From positions 62,001 to 126,000 of the forward strand of contig NW_026570396.1 of the NCBI RefSeq assembly GCF_019649055.1: a stretch of 64,000 bases of DNA. Reading direction: 5' to 3'. The position numbers were made by a program, and so were the translations under genes. Below the pieces are notes generated by a model. It saw nothing but the letters and a program-made list of their open reading frames with translations. It was not told where the DNA came from and ran no database searches. Below, piece after piece: positions 19,343 to 28,035 of the stretch (positions are counted from its first letter, which is position 1; each line of letters opens with the position of its first letter). The stretch is from Paramacrobiotus metropolitanus. Its lineage: Eukaryota; Tardigrada; Eutardigrada; Parachela; Macrobiotidae.

Positions 19343-22300
19343 ATGTCGAATCCTCGAGAAGATCAGTACGCGAGAAAGTTCAACACCGACTATTCTCGGC
19401 GTGCGAACATGACCGGGAAGTACTCACTCCGGTACGCCGGTCAGGACAAAAGTCAGCCGTCCTCAACCGACTCGACTAAGTCGGCCGAGGCAAAGGAGAG
19501 ACGCAACGAACGCATCCTCCTTGCCGACTCGAATCCAACTTCGGATGACAGTTTTGAGGACGCCAGGGATAAAACATTCCTGGAAGCCCCAGCTGACGTA
19601 GCAGCCCCGTCCCACCCGACCGGGGGGGATGCGGAACAGCTGCAGGCAGAGACTACATTGTCTCATGCCGACCAACAGCTGAGCTCACACAGAGCTCAAG
19701 ACTCGGTAACGGTCACAAAGGCCACCGAGCTCGGACGGCAATCACCCAACAGGACGGAAGAAGTGCCGAAGCCGACCTCGTCCAGCATGGACATACCGAC
19801 TAACCAAGTCGGACGGAAATCGCCGACCACACAGGTCGAGCGAAAATCTCCGACCAAAGAAGTCGGTAAACAATCACCGACTAGGGCAGCCGACCAACAA
19901 ATGGTCGACCAACCTTCGGCAAAGGAAGCCGGCCAACAGCAAGCCGACCTACCACAAACCCGGGAGGTCGAACAACCGACCTCGACCGGAATGGAAAAGC
20001 CGACAACAGAAGTCGGCAGTGTCCAACCGACCACACAGGTCGGAAGGATTTCACCAAGTGTCAAGGTCGGTCAGTCGGAACCGACCACGGCGGATCCACA
20101 GAAGGAAGTCGGCAACAAGCAACCGACTAGCCTGGAACGGCAACTAACCGACACAAAGTCGGATGCAGCCGTCCAATCAACTAAACCACCAAGTGGAACG
20201 GAAGATTCCGAGATACCGCCACGAAGCGGCCCTCGCTCAGCCGGATCGCCGACTAACATGCCGGCACCCAACGAACGGGTAATTTCACCGTTGAGCCGAC
20301 CTTCGCCAACTGGAAGCGAGTCGACTCGAGCAACCGAAGCTCAACAAACGGTGAAGTCGACTAAGGCGACACAAAGTCGACCTGTCGACCAGACACTGAG
20401 ATCGTCACCACCAATGTTCGGAACCGGCGAACTTGGTAGTACTCCGTCACCGACAAACGAAGTCTTTGACGCAACAAATGCGTCAAGACCGAGTAGTGCG
20501 GACGGATTCTTTACGACACCACCCAAGTCCGATAAGGAGAACCTCGGATACCAGGCAAGTGCACTCGAATACACGGCCAAGAAGTGGATCGCGGCAACAC
20601 CGCCCGAGAAGATTAACGATCTCGACCTACTCCGAGCGAGATGCCATAAACTGATCACACAGATCGTTTTGGCGGACAAAATCGTCGACTCGGCGGAAGG
20701 ATCCCTCCGAAACTCGGAGGATACCCATCGGCTCGAACGAAGCAAATGGGAACGCGAAATGGCCGACGCCAACAAAGGCATCGCCATCCAACAACGGGAA
20801 ATCGACCGGCTGAATGCCATATTGAAGCGTACCGACCAACCGTGTCGACACGACATCGATGAAGTAACTACACTCAAAGGCATGCTGGACCGATCTATGG
20901 ATGCAGTCCACGAGTTGAACCGAGAACTCGCCGAAGCGAACAAAGCGCTCGAGGACGCACAGAAGGACTTGGCCGATGTACAAACGGCACTAGTCGAGTC
21001 GGAACAAGCAGCCGGAGCGTTCCACCAGCAACTCAACACGGCCAACGAAGAAGCCGAGGTCTACCGAAACGAAGTCGATAGATACGTGGTGGAGCTAAAG
21101 AAGGCCGATAACGAGATCGACCGACTGACACAACGAGTCGACGAACTCGAGTCGGAGATAGAACTCCTTTTCGTCAGAATGGGACGTCGGTTCATTGACG
21201 AGAATGCTCGGGACATGGGCTTTCCTAACCAAAGGACAGCCGATGTCGACCTGGTGGAAGCAAACGCCCAGCTAGCCGACCAGGTCCACGGACTGAACAA
21301 GGTCCTCAAGGAGGAACAGAAACTCCGAGCACAACTGGAGCACAACCTGAACGAGGTCCACAAGGTAAACGAGGCGCAACACAGCCGCATCCTTTACCTT
21401 GAGGCTCGTGAAACCGAGCTGTACGAATTCGGCGAACAGGCCGCCCGCAACCTCACAGACATGATGCGACAAATGGACGAGATGGACACGGAAACACGGT
21501 GTCTGAGGGAGGAAAAGAAACACCTGGAACAAAGCCAGGTCGAACTTTCCTCACACCTGGAACAAAGCCAGGTTGAGCTTCCTCCATACCAGGAGCAAAG
21601 TCGGGCTGAACCTCCTTCATACCGGACGTCCATAGCACAGGATCAACAGCCGTCACGAACAATCAGTGACATCCTGTGGGGAATCAACCCGACCCAAGAA
21701 ATGGCGAAGAAGGAGAACAACACCTCCTACTTCGTCGGAGTCGTAACAACCGACCCGAGCGTGGGAACAATCCCACAGCCTCCAACAATACCGAGTGCTC
21801 CGGAACCGGAACACAACACGTCGACCGCGGCACCACGAGTGCCAACGACGAACGTGGCGACAACAATGTCGGCCGGTGCATACACTAGCACCTCGTACGC
21901 GACGCGCACAACAATGTACGCGCCGGTACCCAATACCAGAGGAGATCGGACAACGGACGCTGAACGTCTCCCAATCCAGCCACCACGACCTGGCATGGAG
22001 GCATATCGCCCACCACGGACGAATTCCAATCCGAACCTGCTCCGTCAAAACCCGCAGTTCGACTCCGAGCGCGGGCGAGCTCGGTCATTCAACACGGCTG
22101 ACCAGCAGCAGGACGGAAGAAATGGAGAAGATAGCTCCGACCAGCAAGGTCGGAGACCTCCATACCGACCTACACAAAGTCGGATGCCGGCTCAGGGGAC
22201 ACAGCCCGACCGGTACGGAAGAGTCTACGATCAGCCAAGTGGATTCTATCCGTCGGCGCCGAGACAAAATCGAGCGCCACCTCCACCGCAGAATCAGTAC

Positions 22301-24016
22301 GGAGGACAGCCCCAACAGCCTCGTCACACAGACCAGGCTCAGGCTCGGTATCCGCAACAGGACGGATACAACGGCCATTACGATGAAGCCTACCAACAGG
22401 AGGCGTACGAAGACCAACAAGGTCACATGCCAAATGCTAACCCACCACCCGCCCCGGCTGCACAACAAGTTGCGCCGGCGGCAAATCCGATTCCTCTGGC
22501 ACAGGATCCAGCGCACGTTGCCTTGATCCGCGCAATGACCCACGGACGTCGACAACCTTTACCGCCGTTCGACGGAGACCACACCAAACTTCATGGGTGG
22601 CTTAAGCAGATTCGAAGCCTGTATCGTCAAGCCCAACAATGGTACGAAGACGATCAGACCTTCATGGCCGACTTGGTGGCCCAACTAGATGGCCAAGCGG
22701 AGCATTGGCATACCCTCGAAGCCGCTGGAGAACCAATTGGCGGCTGGCCAGTCAACTTATGGCTGACCAAATTTGAACAGCGATTTGCGGACAAGAACAA
22801 GGAAGTGAACATGATATCCCGAATAAACAAGCGGATATTCCGTTTCGGCGAAGAAACGCCGGAACAATACTACGACGCGATGATGTTCATGAAGTCCCAA
22901 GTCCCTACCGTCACCGACCAGATGATACTATATCATCTTCGGGAGAACATCCATGAACCCAAACTGCGGGAGGCCCTGGAAATCAGGATGCCGGCGACGC
23001 CGATCGAGTTCCGTGACTACCTGCGGGACTTCGTCAACGGCAAGGAAATGTATGAGGTGCGGAAATCGCGTGACAGCGACTACGCCAGAGTTCGGGCAGC
23101 AACACCTGCACCTGTCCCGACTCCACCTCCGGCGATACCGCAACAGACCGGATATCAGCCCCACATGATGCCGGGATACCAGACTCCAACGGCACAGTAC
23201 GGACAACTAAGTCCGGCTCCGACGCCACCGGTGCAACAAGCACCAGTCCAGCAGCCGACTTGGGCAGGAGTGGCAGCAGTCAGTCCGAACCCCCCAGCAC
23301 CTGGAGTTGGAGCCCCCGTTAACAACTACGGCGGCCCAGGTTATAGCTCGGGCGGTAACCAAAACGACACAGGTTTTGGTTACGGACAGAATCCTAACCA
23401 GGGGTACTCCGCATACGGACAGTATCCTCCACAAGGATACGGCGGCGGAGGTTATGGTCGCGGAAAAGGACGCGGCGGCGGGAATCGCGGCCGTGGGAAC
23501 TTCCCTAACCGCGGCGGAGGCGGCGGCCCACAAGGCAACCGACCCCCCCAGGCACAACAAAGTGCTCGGCAAGGAACATCGTACGTCGACAAGATGGAGG
23601 CAGCCTTCTTCCAGTGGACGAAGGACAAGACCTTCCGATGCAGGCACTGCATGTTCAACAACCATGACGAGTCGCGCTGCATCTATGGCTCGGATAACAA
23701 TCCGAACCTTCGGTGGTACGACGACTGGTACCGCCGATACTCGACGAATGGCCCGGTAGGCTCGGCGAATCCTTTTTGGAAGGACATCGTGCCGCCGCCG
23801 CGCCAACGCCAACAGGCAGCAGGCTCGGGTAGCCCCGGTAACAGAAACCGGTCGCCCGGCCAGGGGAATGGCGGAAACCGCAACAATGGCGGTGGGAACC
23901 AACAAGGTTCCCCGGCATACAGAGAACCGTTGCCGCCCCGCCAGTCGCTAAACTCGACGCCACCCAACAATGGGCCGGCTCGGAGTAACTCCCCGGGAAA
24001 CGCCCAAGGTCGATGA
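19343..24016 (+). CDS. gag: Element 2 gag polyprotein (1557 aa, intact)
   Basis: ATG at 19343; the open frame extends upstream but without an ATG. Residues ~1-400: disordered, with PTxxVG repeats around 150-270. Residues ~410-735: long heptad coiled coil. The segment ends in three 11-residue tandem repeats finishing in the late-domain motif PPSY (21611-21622), with a partial copy PPY just before. Residues ~1074-1233: capsid-like retrotransposon gag domain (WLKQI, GGWP, ETPEQYYDAM, PATP-(I/V)E). Residues ~1364-1400: RGG-type Gly/Arg region. CCHC knuckle C-x2-C-x4-H-x4-C at 23639-23680. The stop TGA overlaps the pol ATG (ATGA). About three times the usual Ty3/gypsy gag length. No N-terminal Gly for myristoylation. 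Confidence 0.93.
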   Translation: MSNPREDQYARKFNTDYSRRANMTGKYSLRYAGQDKSQPSSTDSTKSAEAKERRNERILLADSNPTSDDSFEDARDKTFLEAPADVAAPSHPTGGDAEQLQAETTLSHADQQLSSHRAQDSVTVTKATELGRQSPNRTEEVPKPTSSSMDIPTNQVGRKSPTTQVERKSPTKEVGKQSPTRAADQQMVDQPSAKEAGQQQADLPQTREVEQPTSTGMEKPTTEVGSVQPTTQVGRISPSVKVGQSEPTTADPQKEVGNKQPTSLERQLTDTKSDAAVQSTKPPSGTEDSEIPPRSGPRSAGSPTNMPAPNERVISPLSRPSPTGSESTRATEAQQTVKSTKATQSRPVDQTLRSSPPMFGTGELGSTPSPTNEVFDATNASRPSSADGFFTTPPKSDKENLGYQASALEYTAKKWIAATPPEKINDLDLLRARCHKLITQIVLADKIVDSAEGSLRNSEDTHRLERSKWEREMADANKGIAIQQREIDRLNAILKRTDQPCRHDIDEVTTLKGMLDRSMDAVHELNRELAEANKALEDAQKDLADVQTALVESEQAAGAFHQQLNTANEEAEVYRNEVDRYVVELKKADNEIDRLTQRVDELESEIELLFVRMGRRFIDENARDMGFPNQRTADVDLVEANAQLADQVHGLNKVLKEEQKLRAQLEHNLNEVHKVNEAQHSRILYLEARETELYEFGEQAARNLTDMMRQMDEMDTETRCLREEKKHLEQSQVELSSHLEQSQVELPPYQEQSRAEPPSYRTSIAQDQQPSRTISDILWGINPTQEMAKKENNTSYFVGVVTTDPSVGTIPQPPTIPSAPEPEHNTSTAAPRVPTTNVATTMSAGAYTSTSYATRTTMYAPVPNTRGDRTTDAERLPIQPPRPGMEAYRPPRTNSNPNLLRQNPQFDSERGRARSFNTADQQQDGRNGEDSSDQQGRRPPYRPTQSRMPAQGTQPDRYGRVYDQPSGFYPSAPRQNRAPPPPQNQYGGQPQQPRHTDQAQARYPQQDGYNGHYDEAYQQEAYEDQQGHMPNANPPPAPAAQQVAPAANPIPLAQDPAHVALIRAMTHGRRQPLPPFDGDHTKLHGWLKQIRSLYRQAQQWYEDDQTFMADLVAQLDGQAEHWHTLEAAGEPIGGWPVNLWLTKFEQRFADKNKEVNMISRINKRIFRFGEETPEQYYDAMMFMKSQVPTVTDQMILYHLRENIHEPKLREALEIRMPATPIEFRDYLRDFVNGKEMYEVRKSRDSDYARVRAATPAPVPTPPPAIPQQTGYQPHMMPGYQTPTAQYGQLSPAPTPPVQQAPVQQPTWAGVAAVSPNPPAPGVGAPVNNYGGPGYSSGGNQNDTGFGYGQNPNQGYSAYGQYPPQGYGGGGYGRGKGRGGGNRGRGNFPNRGGGGGPQGNRPPQAQQSARQGTSYVDKMEAAFFQWTKDKTFRCRHCMFNNHDESRCIYGSDNNPNLRWYDDWYRRYSTNGPVGSANPFWKDIVPPPRQRQQAAGSGSPGNRNRSPGQGNGGNRNNGGGNQQGSPAYREPLPPRQSLNSTPPNNGPARSNSPGNAQGR

Positions 24017-27000
24017 GCTCCGGTGACTCATTCGACCTCCAACATCCGACCGAACCACCGGACAAGGATAACCCCACTAATCAGCCGCTAATTACCCGGA
24101 ACGAGCCGAACTTAGATCCGTCACAACAACGGATCGTAACAGTCCTAAACACATTAGGACTGGATTGGATCAGTTGCACGGAAGACGAACTTCTTACGGC
24201 ACTGTCCGCCCCTACAAAGGAGGCAGAAGCTGCTCGAATTAAGGCAGCCGAACTCGGATTTTCCATCAACAATGGTGAAATCGAGATCCGGACCGGAACG
24301 CAAGAAAAGCCCGGCCGAACTGATCTAGCGCATCGACTTGGCGCTGGAACATCGGAAGCTCGGAACGAACCGAACTTTCCTACAACGATACAGGAAGGCT
24401 ACCAACAGATAGCCACCATCCTCCAACTACTCGGACTGAACGAAAACAGCTCCGAGGAGGAATTCGCAAAAGCAATATCGACCTCCACAAAGGAGGCGGA
24501 GATGGCTCGGAAGTTAGCCGCTCAGCTCGGCGTGTACGCCAACAATGGCACCGTCGAAGCGTGGCCCGGGATGCAACAGGCACTCGAGGCGACCGACCCA
24601 GCCCCTCGATTTGAAGCTGGAACGTCGGAGGTCGGAACGCAGAAATTGCCCGACCCAAGCAGCGCAAACAATGCGACTGCGCCGTCCGTCACACAAAGTG
24701 ACGTAGTACGGCCCGGCCACGGAAGTTGGACCGGATTGCCGGTGAGGATAAACTCAACCGAGCAGGCCAGACGATGCCCAAGACGCGGAGGACCGGGACG
24801 CCGATTCACGCACCGGGGCAACAGAAACTTCCCCAATGTATCATCCGGACGCGCAACGGATAGATACGCTGCGACAATGGCAGCCATCGACCTCACCGAA
24901 GAATCGGAAGGAGAAGTCGAAGAATGGGAAACGGTCCCATTGGGAGCACAGGTACCCGTTTACTCTCGGCCAGGAGAAGCGGACCTCTTCCAGCCAAAAG
25001 AGCGACCAGTTAGAACGATAGCCAGTTCTCGAACATTCCTGAACCTCGACTATATGTGGTCAAAATTGAGGCCAACAGACACCTCAATACAGGAACGGAT
25101 ACTGGCTCAGGCACAACGGTTCCGAACCGCCAAATTACCGGAGGACGGAGTAGCTAACCGACCTGAGGTACAGGAAGCGGGTGAAGTCGGAGTCGAACTT
25201 ACACAAAGTTCAACTCAACAGCCAGCCGACCACGGACCGGTGTCACTAATTCCCATCAAACCAACGATACGGGAAGTAACTTTTGAGAAGGGAACGCATA
25301 AGAAACCGAAAACAGTTCGAGCTTGGACACATGAAATCCAAGTCGGATCCACGCCCACAATGGCGATGTTAGATACCGGAGCGGAGACTTCGCTCATCGA
25401 ACAACGGTTTTGCGAGAGGAACGGTTTAACCATGCAACCCCTCGGACATTACACCAAAATACTTGGAGTGGGCGGACAAGTCGCCTTTGTAGTGTCACAC
25501 TGCTGTACGGCACCTGTAACAATGCAGGGCTTTACTAGCCATCACACATTTCATGTCCAGCCGACCGAAGCGGATATCCCAGTGCTACTCGGATGCGACT
25601 ACCTGCATTCGAAGTTCACTTTTATTCTTACACCAATTCCAATTCCGGAACAACCGGAAGGAAAGATGGTAGTGCAGTCTATCCCGATACCAGAGGCATC
25701 GGACACGGTAGGAAGCGAAGCTCGGATTAGTCGGCTTGATCACCCGGCGAACTCCACACGTAAAATCTGCCGCGATTGCCGGGATACGAACCGCACTCTG
25801 TTGGAGGAACTAGCACTCCACAACGTGATAGAGCACTATCAGAAACGGATACGCAACGGTACACTACGAATGGCAAGGACGGTACTGAAGTCTATCCCGA
25901 TACCAGAGGCACCCGCTGAAGCGGATGCCCAGAACCTAGAACGAGTACGACAAAAGTACCGAACTTGGTTCTCGGGAGCTCGACACTTTCTCGACCAACG
26001 GACGTTGGAGATGGTGACCACTCTGCGACAGAATGGAGCGGTAACTTACGAGCAAATACGGGACGCACAACAAATGTGTGAACCTGTAATCGCCCTCATG
26101 AATGACATAGAGGACGAAGCATGGGAATGGGAAGATGAACGAATTCCGATCCATCGACAGTACATGGAATACGGACTCCCCGTCCCACGACCTTTGGAAA
26201 TGCCCTGCCAAGAACTAGGCTTTCAACTTTTTGCCTACATGCAGCGAGTTCAGTTGCACGGAGAATCGTCAACGACCGCATTCTGGCAACGATATGGCGA
26301 AGACACCGCTATAACGCGACATGTTCCCGACCCATTGCCGCCAATTGAGGAGCATACTCCGACCACAGTGCAATTCGTGAGTAGCCCGGCGAAACCCCAG
26401 GACGACGTAATCCTGGAGGAAACTGATAAACCTTATCAGTGTACCATCTGTAAGGACAACATTGACGGAGTGGTACGGGCCATAAAGGCTCATCACGACT
26501 TAACTTGGTCGGACGACAGACCGTCGTCACCGTCACCTCCGCAACAGGAACGGAAGGTAGACCGCTTTCGGAAGCCCCAACAGACGAGCATCCGATGGCT
26601 GAGCGACATAGGCTCACAGCCAACCGACCTTGAGAATCAGGATGAAGCAAATCGACCTACCCAACCGACGGAGCAAGTCGACCAAGCCGAAACGACCACA
26701 CAGGTCGAAGTCGGCAATATACCGCAAGTTGGACAGGAAGACGGAACAACCGTCGAAAACGAAGATTACCAGTCGGACGACTCGGATATACAGAGTACGA
26801 GTGATTCGGCGGACACAGACTCCGATAACCGACCTTCGGAAGAATCCGAGGAAGAAGACGACGAAGAATTCGATCTGTCAGTCCGACACTGTAAGACGGA
26901 TAAACCGAGCATAAACGACTCGGATGATTCGTCATCGGAGGATGAAGAACCGACCTACGATGTCCGACTAACTACGGCATTGCGGACTATAGTTCACACA

Positions 27001-28035
27001 GAATTTATAGTCGAGCAACCGGAACAAACCGAACAACCGAAGCCAGTCGACTCCGAACAACAGGAGGAACTTGACCAACTTAAGGCTTTGTGGGAATTCG
27101 GAGGAGGTAAACCGGAGGAAGACGATTTCCGACCTCCAACTTTAGTCGTCCAGCAGTTGTCAACCGAACAACCGACCTTGGCTAACTTAACCGACCAACA
27201 GAAGTCGGAGCACTTCAACACATGGAAGGCACGAGTTGCCAAAGTAACGACGATCGAGGAGTTGGACCTGGACAACAAATGCCCAGAAGTCCACCACCTA
27301 AAGCTGGATCCCCACGTAGAGACGAAAGCGCTAGACCGACAAGTCGTCTTCAACAGCGAGCGAGTCTCTCTCCCAGCATGGTCAACATGTTCGATAAAGG
27401 TACGGACGGCCAAACCAATGGACCCGAGAAGACCAATTTACTTCTCTACCCTACAACGAGTAGTCCGACCTATCCGGCCAATCGAAGCCAAGATCGACAT
27501 CCGACCGACAAACGACACGGCCTGGATAAACATTCAGAACACGACTCACCAAACAAAGGTGCTGAAGAAAGGTGTTCGACTCGGACATATGCAATACGCC
27601 GATGTCTATGAACCGGAAATCAACAATGCATTCGTCGAATGGGAACTCCCACACAGAGTGGCGAAGACTTGGCCCCCGACTCGGGAAGCAAAGCCAAAAC
27701 CCCAATTCGAAGTTTTCGAGGCAACAGGAGTTCGAGCCCAACGGAAGGTCAAACTCATCCCTCGAGCCGTAACCATGGTAGAAGTCGTCCTGGACGTACC
27801 GGTATCCAAGGACCAAAAATTGATGTACCTCGGTGAATCCGACCCCAAACGAGACGGAGTCGAATTCATGGACGGCGTAACCAAGCATGACGGGAAACGA
27901 TTCACCGTCATGGTGGCAAACCACACTCATCGCGAGGTGACCTTACGCAAAGGTGCCCCGATGGGTCGAGCCGAAGCATTTACAATGATGACGGACGACC
28001 AAAAAAGTCGAAGAAGCACGAGTCAACACGGCTGA
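24013..28035 (+). CDS. pol: Element 2 pol, 5' segment (protease and linker modules)
   Basis: ATG overlaps the gag stop as ATGA, suggesting termination-reinitiation rather than frameshift fusion. Residues 29-116 and 117-204 are a tandem duplication (264 bp each) of a helical module present once in element 1. Aspartic protease with DTGA at 25372-25383 (residue ~454). Cys-x2-Cys-x13-His-His at about residue 809. Acidic Ser/Asp/Glu linker at ~900-960. Two beta-rich modules (~1090-1200 and ~1230-1320), each ending KG-x2-(L/M)G, lie just before RT. The frame ends early at 28035 because an A6 run (28001-28006) carries one base too many relative to the downstream frame; elements 1 and 3 have no break here. 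Confidence 0.9.
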   Translation: MSSGDSFDLQHPTEPPDKDNPTNQPLITRNEPNLDPSQQRIVTVLNTLGLDWISCTEDELLTALSAPTKEAEAARIKAAELGFSINNGEIEIRTGTQEKPGRTDLAHRLGAGTSEARNEPNFPTTIQEGYQQIATILQLLGLNENSSEEEFAKAISTSTKEAEMARKLAAQLGVYANNGTVEAWPGMQQALEATDPAPRFEAGTSEVGTQKLPDPSSANNATAPSVTQSDVVRPGHGSWTGLPVRINSTEQARRCPRRGGPGRRFTHRGNRNFPNVSSGRATDRYAATMAAIDLTEESEGEVEEWETVPLGAQVPVYSRPGEADLFQPKERPVRTIASSRTFLNLDYMWSKLRPTDTSIQERILAQAQRFRTAKLPEDGVANRPEVQEAGEVGVELTQSSTQQPADHGPVSLIPIKPTIREVTFEKGTHKKPKTVRAWTHEIQVGSTPTMAMLDTGAETSLIEQRFCERNGLTMQPLGHYTKILGVGGQVAFVVSHCCTAPVTMQGFTSHHTFHVQPTEADIPVLLGCDYLHSKFTFILTPIPIPEQPEGKMVVQSIPIPEASDTVGSEARISRLDHPANSTRKICRDCRDTNRTLLEELALHNVIEHYQKRIRNGTLRMARTVLKSIPIPEAPAEADAQNLERVRQKYRTWFSGARHFLDQRTLEMVTTLRQNGAVTYEQIRDAQQMCEPVIALMNDIEDEAWEWEDERIPIHRQYMEYGLPVPRPLEMPCQELGFQLFAYMQRVQLHGESSTTAFWQRYGEDTAITRHVPDPLPPIEEHTPTTVQFVSSPAKPQDDVILEETDKPYQCTICKDNIDGVVRAIKAHHDLTWSDDRPSSPSPPQQERKVDRFRKPQQTSIRWLSDIGSQPTDLENQDEANRPTQPTEQVDQAETTTQVEVGNIPQVGQEDGTTVENEDYQSDDSDIQSTSDSADTDSDNRPSEESEEEDDEEFDLSVRHCKTDKPSINDSDDSSSEDEEPTYDVRLTTALRTIVHTEFIVEQPEQTEQPKPVDSEQQEELDQLKALWEFGGGKPEEDDFRPPTLVVQQLSTEQPTLANLTDQQKSEHFNTWKARVAKVTTIEELDLDNKCPEVHHLKLDPHVETKALDRQVVFNSERVSLPAWSTCSIKVRTAKPMDPRRPIYFSTLQRVVRPIRPIEAKIDIRPTNDTAWINIQNTTHQTKVLKKGVRLGHMQYADVYEPEINNAFVEWELPHRVAKTWPPTREAKPKPQFEVFEATGVRAQRKVKLIPRAVTMVEVVLDVPVSKDQKLMYLGESDPKRDGVEFMDGVTKHDGKRFTVMVANHTHREVTLRKGAPMGRAEAFTMMTDDQKSRRSTSQHG

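Noticed and set aside
28001-28006. Programmed ribosomal frameshift at A6 in element 2 pol
   Set aside because: Elements 1 and 3 are open through this region in one frame, and the needed shift is +1, not the usual -1 at A-rich slippery sites. A one-base insertion or sequencing error is simpler.
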